From Treponema sp. (lineage in GTDB: Bacteria > Spirochaetota > Spirochaetia > Treponematales > Breznakiellaceae), in assembly GCA_031274035.1 (NCBI GenBank), contig JAISQR010000488.1, positions 1-40,328 of the forward strand: 40,328 nucleotides of DNA, in the 5' to 3' direction. The notes below the pieces were generated by a model. It made no database searches. It saw only the letters and a list, made by a program, of their open reading frames with translations, and was not told where the DNA came from. Numbering within the stretch: the stretch's first letter is position 1; the number at the start of each line of letters is the position of its first letter. Positions 28,295 through 39,000 of this stretch are shown piece by piece. Both the position numbers and the translations under genes were made by a program.

Positions 28295-29965
28295 ATGATA
28301 AAATTACCAATCCCTATCTATTGGATAGCGGCCGGATCAGCCTGTCTGTACCTGATAGGATGCAATACCATCAGCACCCAATTGATTGAAACAAGCATGG
28401 GTTATCGATATGATATTCCTGCTACTGAGTATTTACTAGCTCAAGGCGATAAAGACAGCGTTTGGAGGAAAGATAAAGATCCCAAAGAAGTAAACGGTAT
28501 CTTATTTTTTGTTAAAGAAAGCATACCGTCAGAACAAGAGATTATTAACGGGTGGTCCTTGGCAGACGCTGAAATGAAGACCTTAATCGATGCGCAAACA
28601 GATATAGCGCATCGTATTAGCGTCGATATAAAGGCTATGATAGAAGATATAACAGGCATAGACCGCAATAACGATGACATAAAACAATTGGAAAAATTTA
28701 ATATTTCTGTTTATTCGGAATCATCGGCGTCATTTTCGGGACTGCAACCAGGAAAAATTTACTATGAAGTGTATTTGAGACGGAACAAAAATAAAGCTGT
28801 TTCGTATGTTCACTATTGGGTGCAATATAGTATTCCATTGGATGAAATTAATAAAGCAATAGAAGATATAAGGACAGGAAAAAGCATTGAAGCAAAAGAA
28901 CGTGCGGTATTTGAGCATCTGAAGACATTGCATGCTGATACAGTAGCGGCATTAAAAGACTGTGAGCTGTTTAGCAAAGAAGATGAACAGCGGTATACTA
29001 TTTTATATCATACGTTGCTAGATACGAATGGAAGATTGCACAACTTGCCCACACTAGCCGGAATCAAAGACTATAATGACGAAAGAGAAGCGATTAAAAA
29101 AGATGTGCAAGACTACGATCCGACTAACATGTTGTTGAAAAAAAATAAGTGGCTTACTGAAAAATGGGAGAAACTACAAAGTGAATATCTTATCCTGGAG
29201 CGTGAAAAAAATGCTGTCGCCCAAACGATTAATTTATACACTGCATTGGTATTGTCTCAGTTGCCTAAGCAAAATAATAGCAATAGTTCACAGAAGGAAC
29301 TTGAACGTATTGATTTTAAAATACAACAGCTTCAACCGCAAATCGCATCGATATATAACGCTATTACCCCCATTGCCCAAACGATGGATTCCATTAAGCA
29401 TGATATGGAGAGACTGCATCAAGAAGAAATAAGTCAAACTCTTATTATCGTTCCTGTAAGAAAACAAGAATACTCTGTTTCCCTCAGTTCGGGAAATATT
29501 TTGAGCAGTTATTCTATGGTTACCAATAGGGAGTATCTTTTATTCATTTCAGTGGAAGAGGATAGCGACAAACGCACCTATTCACGCTCGAAAGATTGGC
29601 TTAATAGTGCTGCCTGTTCAGTATCATGGATTGATGCAGTCAGCTATTGTAATCAGTTAAGTAGAATTTTCGGTTATCAGGAGTGTTACACGGATAAGGG
29701 AGATAATATTTTTCAATTTGATAACCGTAAAAACGGCTACCGGCTCCCTACCAAAGAAGAGATAACTGAGTTGATAGATAAAAACTATCTCAGCGACACT
29801 ACGGTGGTTCAATATGGTCTTTGGCTTTCTGATACCGGGCATAACACCGTGTCTAAACCGGTCTATAGACGACCGCATATTCAAGCTGGTGAGTCGTTTA
29901 TAAACAATAAGCCTATTACCGGAGATGACTCAATAGGGTTTATGGTTATTCGAAATGCCCAATAA
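28295..29965 (+). CDS. Putative lipoprotein with coiled coil and C-terminal FGE-sulfatase/SUMF1-like domain
   Basis: Lipobox-like CLYLIGC; long helical middle. C-terminus MVTNREYLLFIS...AVSWIDAVSYCNQLSRIFGYQECYTDKG...NGYRLPTKEEITELI...YGLWLSDTG...IGFMVIRNAQ matches the formylglycine-generating-enzyme fold pattern. Confidence 0.65.
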   Translation: MIKLPIPIYWIAAGSACLYLIGCNTISTQLIETSMGYRYDIPATEYLLAQGDKDSVWRKDKDPKEVNGILFFVKESIPSEQEIINGWSLADAEMKTLIDAQTDIAHRISVDIKAMIEDITGIDRNNDDIKQLEKFNISVYSESSASFSGLQPGKIYYEVYLRRNKNKAVSYVHYWVQYSIPLDEINKAIEDIRTGKSIEAKERAVFEHLKTLHADTVAALKDCELFSKEDEQRYTILYHTLLDTNGRLHNLPTLAGIKDYNDEREAIKKDVQDYDPTNMLLKKNKWLTEKWEKLQSEYLILEREKNAVAQTINLYTALVLSQLPKQNNSNSSQKELERIDFKIQQLQPQIASIYNAITPIAQTMDSIKHDMERLHQEEISQTLIIVPVRKQEYSVSLSSGNILSSYSMVTNREYLLFISVEEDSDKRTYSRSKDWLNSAACSVSWIDAVSYCNQLSRIFGYQECYTDKGDNIFQFDNRKNGYRLPTKEEITELIDKNYLSDTTVVQYGLWLSDTGHNTVSKPVYRRPHIQAGESFINNKPITGDDSIGFMVIRNAQ

Positions 29966-30692
29966 TAGACACTGTTATATCGTATTGCTTATGTATTGCT
30001 GCTCCGTTAGTTTTGTCTGTGCTGATACCAGCAATATAGATGACCCTACTGTATATGAAACCATATATCATAAATTCGCCGAAAATAGCATCTGGTATGA
30101 AACATATCTTGCCAAAGAAGATTTATTAGTATTCTATAGCATCAAAGACAGTATCGATACCGTATCAAGACAAAAAGAAGAAGATGCCAAGGTTCAATTT
30201 ATTGCACGTAAGGCTGCTAGGATACAGGATATACATCAAAAAGCCTTTCAGAAATTTCAAACGGCAGTAGAGGAATCCCGCCGCACCCTGGCAGCCTTCG
30301 AACCTTATAAGGACTATACGGGACTCCAATCCCTATCAGCCCTGCAAAAGCAATTAGAACTGCTTGAAACCGCGAGCGCCGAAGGGCATTTCCCGCAAGC
30401 AATTGAGGATATTACTTGTATTACGGGTATCAGGAGGCTCTTTGTGGTCGTGGACAGAGGGGAATCCCAAGCCGCCCAAGCCGCGAGAAAATCAGCGGAG
30501 AGAGCAAAGATAGCAGCGGAAGGGGCGCTAAGGGCGGAACAAGCGGCATGCTCGATACCGTCTCAAAAAGGAGAATTTATTTTGGTAAAGCCGAAGGAGA
30601 ACTGGGAACCAAACAAATATACCGTTCCGCAAATAGATAATCCCGATTTCATTCTACCTGGAATGGAGTTAATTATTCCACCGATTCCGTAA
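29955..30692 (+). CDS. Secreted Ala-rich helical protein, unknown function
   Basis: Signal-like N-terminus (CYIVLLMYCCSVSFVCA), helical middle, C-terminus KYTVPQIDNPDFILPGMELIIPPIP faintly resembling a LysM half-motif. Overlaps the upstream gene by 11 nt. Confidence 0.6.
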   Translation: MPNNRHCYIVLLMYCCSVSFVCADTSNIDDPTVYETIYHKFAENSIWYETYLAKEDLLVFYSIKDSIDTVSRQKEEDAKVQFIARKAARIQDIHQKAFQKFQTAVEESRRTLAAFEPYKDYTGLQSLSALQKQLELLETASAEGHFPQAIEDITCITGIRRLFVVVDRGESQAAQAARKSAERAKIAAEGALRAEQAACSIPSQKGEFILVKPKENWEPNKYTVPQIDNPDFILPGMELIIPPIP

Positions 30693-31410
30693 ATATGAGC
30701 CTGTAAAATAATTTGTAGAAACGGGGGATATAACCGCTTGAAGTTGTATGCCGGGGTTACCAATTCCCATTTACCTTCTCGATACCCCGCTGCTCTGCGC
30801 TATTCTTGACCCAAACTTGAGAACGAAGAAATTTTACCGCAAAGGCGCCCCGGGGGTTCCAGTGCACATCAGACCTATGGTCTGCGAGCACGAAGGGAAG
30901 AAGAATTGGATGGCAACCCTCTGGACTCCGTCCTTCCTTTGTGCACGCGAACCATCGAACCGAAGGTTCGCGGTTCGATGTGTACTTAGCGGTTAAAATT
31001 CTTCAAATTTGGGTATGTTCGCGGTACTTTGAAGTAGTGTACCTTCCTTTTTCGTGCCTTTAGCGGTTGAATTTCTTAAAAGTGCGTCCTCTCCGAAAAT
31101 TCTGTTTCCGTGAATTTCGACCTTTTTCTGAAATCCTAAGTCTTTATAATACAATGATTTACGAAAAACTAGAAATGTCAAATTTGCAAAAAAGTCCCTT
31201 TTCGGAGGGGACTCAAAAGTAAAATTGATGTTGATGGTATTAAGGCCGGAAGGCTGACGCTATAGATTCGGGTACACCGTGCGGTTGTTTCCTACTTGGA
31301 ACGTGAAGTAGTTCATTTTAACCAAAAAATAACTGTTTTTTTCATTTTTCGATTGCCAAAAAAAAAGAATAAGTATATAATAAAATATATTATACTTTAG
31401 GAGTAGTTGT

Positions 31411-31794
31411 ATGAAAAAACTTGTATGTTTTTTTGTTGTCGGAATAGCCTGCCTTTCCGTCTCGCTTTTTGCGCAAGACTTTGGAAGGGGCGGCTATACT
31501 GGACCATCGGTGGAACCCATTGCCGTTAGGGACCTGCTGGAAACATCCCCCAATCAGTATGTAGTCCTTAAAGGCGTACTTGAAGTTCAGCGTGTTCCTG
31601 ATACCTATGTTCTGGTCAACAGGGACGGTGATGAGAGATGGTCGGTAGTTGTTCATGTTGATCAGTATGCCTGGTCTAACGTTACCGTCGACGGAGAAAC
31701 TGAAGTATTGGTATATGGTATTGTTCTTTTCTCTGATCTCAGCATAGAAATCCATGCTGTAAGGATTGAAATCCCGGAAGAGGAAGGCGCCTAA
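31411..31794 (+). CDS. YgiW/YdeI-like (BOF/OB-fold) secreted protein
   Basis: Signal peptide, then GGYTGPSVEPIAVRDLLETSPNQYVVLKGVLEVQRVPDTYVLVNRDGDERWSVVV...VLVYGIVLFSDLSIEIHAVRIEI. Confidence 0.7.
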   Translation: MKKLVCFFVVGIACLSVSLFAQDFGRGGYTGPSVEPIAVRDLLETSPNQYVVLKGVLEVQRVPDTYVLVNRDGDERWSVVVHVDQYAWSNVTVDGETEVLVYGIVLFSDLSIEIHAVRIEIPEEEGA

Positions 31795-32093
31795 TTATAA
31801 CGGAAGATGCTGAACATCAGAATGATGATTCTGGGCCTGTAAATGCGTTAAATCGCTAAAACAGTTTTCGTTATTAATTAGGGTACGCCTAAACAGATTA
31901 CAGTAAATAACTTGTTAATATATCTTTTTCGGTACTGCAAACCAAGGGTGTGGATATATGTCCGCACCTTTTTTATTTCTACATGAAGTTATTCTGTTGA
32001 ATTGACTTTAAAACTGGTTCAATTATTACATTTTTACAAAATTTGTCAGTTTGTTTCTTGACTTTCCTATTAAAAAAGTACAATATGTAATAT

Positions 32094-32903
32094 ATGAATG
32101 ATAATCAGGAAAATTTTACCTGTCCGCGCTGCAATGCAGTGATGGATTACAGGGAATTTGTAAAGAAGCAAAAGGTCTGCGGTAGTTGTAACTACCACTC
32201 CCGGCTTACCTGGCCGGAACGCATGGAAATGACCATAGATCCGGGCAGTTTTACCGAATTTGACGCCGGTATGGAATCGAAAAATCCTATAGGCTTTCCC
32301 GATTACGAGGCTAAAATTGCAGGACTTCAAAAGAGCTGCGGTACCAGAGAAGCGGTGGTAACCGGTGAATGTACGATAGAGGGGTATCCGCTTATCATTG
32401 GAATCATGGATAGCAATTTTATGATGGCCAGCATGGGCAGCGTCGTCGGGGAGAAGATCGCCAGGGCGTTTGAGTATGCTATTGAGAAGAAGCGTCCTGT
32501 TGTGCTGTTTACCGCTTCAGGCGGCGCCCGCATGCAGGAGGGCATCTTCTCGCTTATGCAGATGGCAAAGACATCGGGGGCGGCTGCTAAACTGGGGAAG
32601 GCCGGCCAGCTCTACATAACGGTACTGGCAGATCCGACAACCGGCGGTGTAACGGCCTCTTTTGCAAGCCTGGGAGATATCATCCTGGCGGAACCTGGCG
32701 CGCTTATCGGCTTTGCCGGAAAGCGGGTTATCCAGGATACCATAGGCGAAAAACTGCCTGAAAATTTTCAAACCTCGGAATTTTTGCGGGAACATGGTTT
32801 CGCCGACATGATCGTTTGTAGGGATGAAATGCGCGCCGTCCTTTCCCGATTGTTCCGCATCCACAACTACAAGCCGTTAACAAAAGGGGGCTCTGATGCC
32901 TGA
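32094..32903 (+). CDS. accD: Acetyl-CoA carboxylase carboxyltransferase subunit beta
   Basis: Zinc finger CPRCNAVMDYREFVKKQKVCGSCNYH; VVLFTASGGARMQEGIFSLMQMAKTSGA; DPTTGGVTASFASLGDIILAEPGALIGFAGKRVI. Confidence 0.96.
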   Translation: MNDNQENFTCPRCNAVMDYREFVKKQKVCGSCNYHSRLTWPERMEMTIDPGSFTEFDAGMESKNPIGFPDYEAKIAGLQKSCGTREAVVTGECTIEGYPLIIGIMDSNFMMASMGSVVGEKIARAFEYAIEKKRPVVLFTASGGARMQEGIFSLMQMAKTSGAAAKLGKAGQLYITVLADPTTGGVTASFASLGDIILAEPGALIGFAGKRVIQDTIGEKLPENFQTSEFLREHGFADMIVCRDEMRAVLSRLFRIHNYKPLTKGGSDA

Positions 32904-33702
32904 GTTGTCATTGGATAAAAAACTGGAACTACTGCGCAGCATGGGAAGGCCTTCGGTAAAGGATTATTTTTCCCTTATCTTTAAAGAATTTACTGAATTT
33001 CATGGGGATAGGTACTACTCGGACGATCCGGCTGTCATGGGCGGCGTCGCCTTTCTGGAGGATGTACCGGTAACTCTTATTGGGCAGGTTAAGGGTAGGG
33101 ATATTGAAGAACTCAAGCAGAGCAATTTTTCTATGCCCCATCCCGAAGGCTACCGCAAAGCCCTGCGCCTGGCTAAACAGGCGGAAAAATTCCACCGCCC
33201 TGTTATCTGCTTTATTGATACCCCCGGAGCTTACTGTGGTATCGGCGCTGAGGAACGCGGGCAGGGAGAAGCCATTGCCCGCAATCTTATGGAATTCATG
33301 GGCCTTGAAACCCCAGTTATTTCCATAGTCCTAGGCGAAGGCGGCAGCGGCGGCGCTCTGGCGCTGGGTGTCTGTGATGAGCTTGCCATGCTGGAAAACG
33401 CCATGTACTCGGTTATCAGTCCGAGGGGCTTTGCTTCTATACTCTGGAAGGACGCGGGCAGGGAACGGGAAGCTGCCGAACTTATGAAGATAACCGCGCA
33501 AGACCTTTTTTCTTTCGGTATCTGCGACAAGATCATAGAAGAAGCCGAAGGCGGGGCAAAAATGAACAAGAACCTTACCGCGAAGAACATCGAAACCTAT
33601 GTTAAAGATGCGGTAACGCGCCTTACGGCCTTGGGCCGCGACAGCCTCCCTGAACGGCGCTACCAGAAATTTCGGCAAATCGGCCTATTCAAGGAAGGCT
33701 GA
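32896..33702 (+). CDS. accA: Acetyl-CoA carboxylase carboxyltransferase subunit alpha
   Basis: FHGDRYYSDDPAVMGGVAFL, MPHPEGYRKALRLAKQAEKFHRPVICFIDTPGAYCGIGAEERGQGEAIARNL, GEGGSGGALALGV. Confidence 0.96.
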   Translation: MPELSLDKKLELLRSMGRPSVKDYFSLIFKEFTEFHGDRYYSDDPAVMGGVAFLEDVPVTLIGQVKGRDIEELKQSNFSMPHPEGYRKALRLAKQAEKFHRPVICFIDTPGAYCGIGAEERGQGEAIARNLMEFMGLETPVISIVLGEGGSGGALALGVCDELAMLENAMYSVISPRGFASILWKDAGREREAAELMKITAQDLFSFGICDKIIEEAEGGAKMNKNLTAKNIETYVKDAVTRLTALGRDSLPERRYQKFRQIGLFKEG

Positions 33703-33838
33703 ATCCAGTTGAAAATATAGCAAAGTCCCGCAGGCTCCTGTCCGTACACAGGCGCAGACCAGTCTGATAAAACAGTAATTGGCGGCGGTTCGCGCGTGTC
33801 TGTCTACACAGCCGGTTGCTTTGCAGACAGACACTGTA

Positions 33839-34654
33839 TCATTCCAGACATAATTCCAGGCCGTCATAAGCCGGAGCAATGGAGATTTCCTCAATTCCCC
33901 GCAGGCGGAGGAAATTTCTGCAATATGTTTCGATCTCCTCATGTTTTAGATCGTGGCAGATATGGGTGAGCAATGCCCTTTTTGCGCCTATTTCAAGGGC
34001 GGCGGTGACGGCCTGTTCAAAGTTGAAGTGGGTTGTATGCGGCCTTACCCGCAGGGCGCCTATGATGAGCAGATCCGGCTTTGCTATAAGCGGCAGGGAT
34101 GCGGGCGGAATGTAGTTTGTGTCGGTAAGGTAGACAAACGAAGTTCTGCCGGCCCCCGGCTTTTCCTCATCTATACGCCAGCCAAGTACATCGAGAATGC
34201 CGTGTTTTAAGGGAACGGGTTTACAGTAAAGGCCGCCGATACGGAAGGGAACGGAAACTGCGCTCAGGGTTAAGCGCGGTTTGCCTCCGCCCGCCTGGGT
34301 TTCTTTAAAAATATAAGAGAAACGCTCCTGAATTTCACTAACGGTCTGCGCTGAAGTAAAAACAGGAATAGGCTGCTCCCTGCTGAGGGGCCGTATGTCG
34401 TCAAGGCCGTGAATATGATCGGCATGGGCGTGAGTAATGAGTATGGCGTCAAGACATCCGATCCCGGCGCGTACCGCCTGTATTCTGAACTCAGGTCCGG
34501 TATCAATAACGATTCCTTCGCCGCCCTGTCCTTTGATGTAAAGCGACGCACGCATACGCTTATCGCGCATATCGGAGGAACGGCAGACCGGACAGGAACA
34601 ACCGACTACCGGAACGCCGTGGGAAGTGCCGGAACCCATAACTGTTATCTTCAT
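33839..34654 (-). CDS. MBL fold metallo-hydrolase (PhnP-like)
   Basis: MKITVMGSGTSHGVPVVGCSCPVCRSSDMRDKRMRASLYI and LITHAHADHIHGLDDIRPL (HxHxDH). Start chosen at MKITVMG. Confidence 0.9.
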   Translation of the reverse strand: MKITVMGSGTSHGVPVVGCSCPVCRSSDMRDKRMRASLYIKGQGGEGIVIDTGPEFRIQAVRAGIGCLDAILITHAHADHIHGLDDIRPLSREQPIPVFTSAQTVSEIQERFSYIFKETQAGGGKPRLTLSAVSVPFRIGGLYCKPVPLKHGILDVLGWRIDEEKPGAGRTSFVYLTDTNYIPPASLPLIAKPDLLIIGALRVRPHTTHFNFEQAVTAALEIGAKRALLTHICHDLKHEEIETYCRNFLRLRGIEEISIAPAYDGLELCLE

Positions 34655-34705
34655 CTTTCCAGTATGATCGAAACAGCCGTTCTGTACCAGCATCTGTAGG
34701 CTGGT

Positions 34706-36046
34706 TTAGATATGCCCATAATCAATGATCTCCTGTTCTATACCAAGCCTTGTCTCCTGTATCCTGCCGGCCAGTTCAGCGATACCGGGGAGAGAGAGGA
34801 TCGCTCCGCTGATACGCGATGCGTGTTTTAACATCGTATTGTCAAGTTTTCTACCGCAGTGCTTGTACCGATCAAAAGTTGCGCCGTCCATCTTTACCGG
34901 CTGTATCGGTTTTGCCGCGGCTTTCATAAGTTCCTGTAGGATAAGAATACCATCTATGTCAAGATCGCCCGCATGGTAAAGCGAAAAACCGCTTTCCGCA
35001 AGAAGCGCCGCAAGCGCCTGTACCGCACGGTTAGGGTAGCCTCCGGTATAGAGCAGCGCCTTGTATCCGGTCCGGTCTTCCCCTGTGAATTGTTCGGCGA
35101 GAGTATAAAACGTCTCCTTGTTTTCAATCATTAAAACCGAAGAACCTCTACCGCTATCCGGTGAAAGATCGGATGCTTCCGTCCGAACAACTTCGATTTG
35201 TCTGACCTTTAAAATAACTGAAAGGGGCAGCCCTATGACGATCCCGCTTGAATTATCAAGCTGCATGGGGCTGGGTTCCGGCGGCCTTTCCTCCCGCCCC
35301 CCCTGGGCCATGCTCCGGCGGGTATCCTCCTTTGTTTCTTTAAACGCAAAGTTGAGCCTCCCCGCGATCCATGCCTCCGGGAAAGATCGGTCGAGGAAGG
35401 AGAGGTCTGGAACGGAGATATTCTCACGGAATGCTTTTGCCAGGAGCCGGCTAAACATTTTGAGGATAGTTTCCATGCGTTTGGAATCGTTGTACAGTAA
35501 AACCGAAACGGCGCGCGGCGTCATTCCTCCGGGCGTATATTCGCCGCCCGCAAGACAAGCGAAGAGTTGTTCAAGGTCGTTTACCGCCTGTGCGTCCATC
35601 CCGCGCACCGCGTCCTCGCTGTCGATGCTTTCCGCAAGGAAGGAAAAGAAATCCATCGCCTGAGCCGCCTTTCGTCCTGCCGCGTTCTGCGCAGCCCTGT
35701 GGGCAGCCCTGCGGGCATCGGCGGCGGTTAGCGCCGGCGAGGCCTTCCCTGCCAGTGCAAACAGAGCTTCAGGTTTTTCAAAGACGATGGCGGCTATCTC
35801 CTCACCCTTACGCTTTCTTATCCAATTGATAGAGACGAGCTTTTCTTCAGCGCCCTGTCCTGTCCTTTTGTGCTCCAGAGCTTCGGCAGCATCCAGGAAC
35901 GATTCGCGCTCGGAAGGCGGCGCACTGCTGAAGTGCGGAAAAATAACCTCTGCCTTTATCCTGAGCGCCCTCCCTCCCTCTGCCGCCGCGGAACCAGGGT
36001 ATTTTTCGATAAAGGCATTGATGATCCGCTGTTCCCAAACGGTCAT
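34706..36046 (-). CDS. JetD-like TOPRIM protein (DUF2220/DUF2399-type C-terminus)
   Basis: C-terminal LMIENKETFYTLA...ALLYTGGYPNRAVQALAALLAESGFSLYHAGDLDIDGILILQELM...IQPVKMDGATFDRY. 4-nt ATGA overlap with the upstream SMC gene. Confidence 0.75.
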   Translation of the reverse strand: MTVWEQRIINAFIEKYPGSAAAEGGRALRIKAEVIFPHFSSAPPSERESFLDAAEALEHKRTGQGAEEKLVSINWIRKRKGEEIAAIVFEKPEALFALAGKASPALTAADARRAAHRAAQNAAGRKAAQAMDFFSFLAESIDSEDAVRGMDAQAVNDLEQLFACLAGGEYTPGGMTPRAVSVLLYNDSKRMETILKMFSRLLAKAFRENISVPDLSFLDRSFPEAWIAGRLNFAFKETKEDTRRSMAQGGREERPPEPSPMQLDNSSGIVIGLPLSVILKVRQIEVVRTEASDLSPDSGRGSSVLMIENKETFYTLAEQFTGEDRTGYKALLYTGGYPNRAVQALAALLAESGFSLYHAGDLDIDGILILQELMKAAAKPIQPVKMDGATFDRYKHCGRKLDNTMLKHASRISGAILSLPGIAELAGRIQETRLGIEQEIIDYGHI

Positions 36047-39000
36047 GCTTTGTGCCGGAAATCGCGTACCTTCGCCGAATGGGCATGACGGTACACCAGG
36101 TTGATCTGCTCCATGTAGGGGGCTATTGCCTCGATCTTTTCAGGAGGAACAGAGGTGATAAGCTGGAGATTCAGACTGCGGTAGAATTCCAGAATCTTGC
36201 CTATGCGTTCATCATCCATCCGGTTAAAGGCTTCATCAAACACCACAAGGCGGATGGTTTCTTCAGGACGCTGTTTGTAGAAACGGTAGAAACTGGCCGC
36301 GATGGCGACATAGTAGGGTGTTTGCGATTCGCCGCCGGATTTTTCGCGGATCACTTTGGAAAGGGAGGTTTCCATAGGCTTACCGGAGGAATCGAGCAGT
36401 TCCGTGTCGCGTATCTTAATGTCGTAGCGGAAGTATGTTCGATAATCGCAGATACTCCTCAGTTCCTGCGAATCGAGGTTTGCGTTGAGGATATGTTCAA
36501 AGAGTTCCTGGGCGGCTTTAAGTTCTTTAGGATCATTGAGACGGGAGAACAGGCTGTCTTCCATGGCGGGGATGCTTGCGGCCTTTTTTATTATTTCGAT
36601 CTGGCCCTTTCTATCACTCCGTTCCTCCAGACTGAACCGGTACTGATCGCGCCCAAAGATGAGCATACGCAGTGTTTCATTGATTTCATGAAAGCTCTCG
36701 CGGGCATCTTCTATTAATTCATTAAGCCGCGCAATAAAGTGATCTTTAAATTCTTTTTCCGCGTCCGCTCGTTTCTCGCTTATCTTTTCACGGTAGCTGG
36801 GCAATTCCGAAGTTTCAAGCCGATTGAGCAGCTTTTCCGTTTCGGCGCCGTCCTCCGGTTCCACCGAAAGGAGGGCGCTGAAATCACGGTTGTAATTCTG
36901 CACCAGGGTATGATAATTGGTAAGCGCCCTGCTAAGCATGGTCTCGTGGCGTTTACGCGACGCCTCATAATTGACGCTCACTTCTTCCAGGTTATTCTCG
37001 CGTATACGTTCCTCGGCGTAGGCCGTACACTCAGATATTTCCGCCGGATGTTCTTCACTGAAAGCCGTAAGCGCGTTTTCCTTTTCAAGCAGTCTTGCCC
37101 CTGTTTCTTCAAGGCTCTTCAATGCGCCTGCAATAGCGCCCCGTATTTCTCCCAGCTTGATGTTCAGTTCTATACGGCGCTGTTCGGCGCCGCGTATCAG
37201 ACGGTTTAAAGCATCGCGCTTCTCCTGAAGTTCCCTGAAACCCGCGGTATCAATACCGGCAAGTTCCGCTTGGCACTGAGCTTTTTCCGCCCTGATTTTT
37301 TCGCATAGTTGCACGGAAGGCAGCAATTCGGCAAGACGCAGGATAGACCTGTACGCCCTGCGGAATATCTCTTCCTGTTCTCCGGCCTTCCTCTCCAATG
37401 ACGCGGCCTCGTCCCGTTCGCTGCGCAGTCGTTCCGTTTCCAGGCGGAGGAATTCCTGCCGTTTCTTCCGCGCCGCCTGGCCCAGATAATGCCGCCGGTA
37501 AACATCTTCCGGTATGCGCGATGCAGTATAGTTTGAGTATCTCATACACTCGCGGGTAACCGCCTTGGCATAGCTTTTAAGGCTTCCTATATCCGCACGC
37601 ATTACATCGCCGAGGATATAATCAAGGTAGATACGGGCATAGGGCGATTCGGTCTCTACAAGTTCGGCAAGGGAGCCGGCCTTCCTCTGCGTATGCCTGC
37701 CCTCGGAACGGCGCATCTTTTCCAGGTTGGGAAGGTATACGCCGCCTAGGGAGCGGGGAAGGCTGTCGTAGACCTCCAGTGCATGCTGGAAATCCGCCTG
37801 ATCTACCAACAGTGCAAAACGGAGGGTATTGAGCCAGCCTTCCACCGCGTCGGCCCATACATCGCTTGTAATATCCGCGACATCGGCAAGGATCTGCGAA
37901 ACAATACCCGCCTCTTCCAGCGCCTTCCTCAAGGTTCTGGGGCCGCCGGGATAGCTCGCTATACCCCGTTCAAGATCGGAAAGTTCCCGCAGCGCCTCAT
38001 TCAGATTCCGGCTTAACTCATCTTTCCTCCGTCCCGCCTCTTCTTTGGCAGCGCGGTTCTCCTTCTCGCCTTCTTCGGTTGTACTCAGGTCATCTTCGGG
38101 GTTTTCCGAAAGCCGCCTTGCAAGCAGGGCTTCGCACTGGGATCTGAGCAGTTCGTAAGTATCGGCCTTCTTCTGTTCGGACATAAGCTCCAATTCCAGG
38201 CGGCCTATACGTTCCTCAAGCCGGCGGTACAGGAGATGCGCGTCATTGACGGCAAGCGCGGCTTCAGTTTCCCTCCGTTCGTTCTCCCATTCAAAGATAC
38301 TCCCGCCTAATGCGTCAATTTCCCTTTCCAGGGTCTGAAGCCTTGCCTCGTTACCGGAAATCTGCTGTTCAAGGCTCATCTTTCTCTGCCTTTCGTTATC
38401 CCGTTCCAGGTTCAGTTTGAGGTATTCCATTTTAATGAGGAGCAACAACAGCCGCCGCCATTCCGCGGCCTGATCTCCAATCTTCCTGAGCGCCTCGATA
38501 CGCAGTACCGCAGCTTTGGCCTGCCGGTCAGCTTCCTTGTAGCTTTCAAGGTTCTCTTTCATAGCCGTGATCTCTACCGGCCGTTCTTCAAGGATATAGT
38601 CGCAGACAAATTTATCAACTGATATAAGGGGTGTAAAACTTACTGAACGTGTAAAGGCTTCAAGGTACGGATTGTACTCTGCTAAACGCCGCCAGACCCC
38701 CAGCCTGCCGGTAAAATCGCGGAGGTATGCCTTCTTTGAATCGTAAACCTCAATATTCCGCGCCGCAAGCAGATCGCGGAACTGTCTAAAAGCCAGAGGG
38801 CTGCCTCCTTCGCCTGAAACTTCCACCGAATCGAGCGGAACATTCGTCCCTATCCAGAAATGCTCGGTAAGCCTGCCGTCGGTAAAGGCTTCTACACAGG
38901 CCCCCGCCGTAAAGGAAGCCGCCGTGTTTCCGGCTGAAAGAGAATTGTCCGTAGAAAATTCCAGCATGATATGTGAGACAGCGTCATCTCTTAGGTATTC

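Noticed and set aside
34725-36104. Plus-strand ORFs opposite the JetD-like gene (up to 181 aa)
   Set aside because: The minus-strand ORF is 446 aa with a recognisable TOPRIM-like motif and couples to the upstream gene; the plus-strand ORFs are low-complexity shadows.
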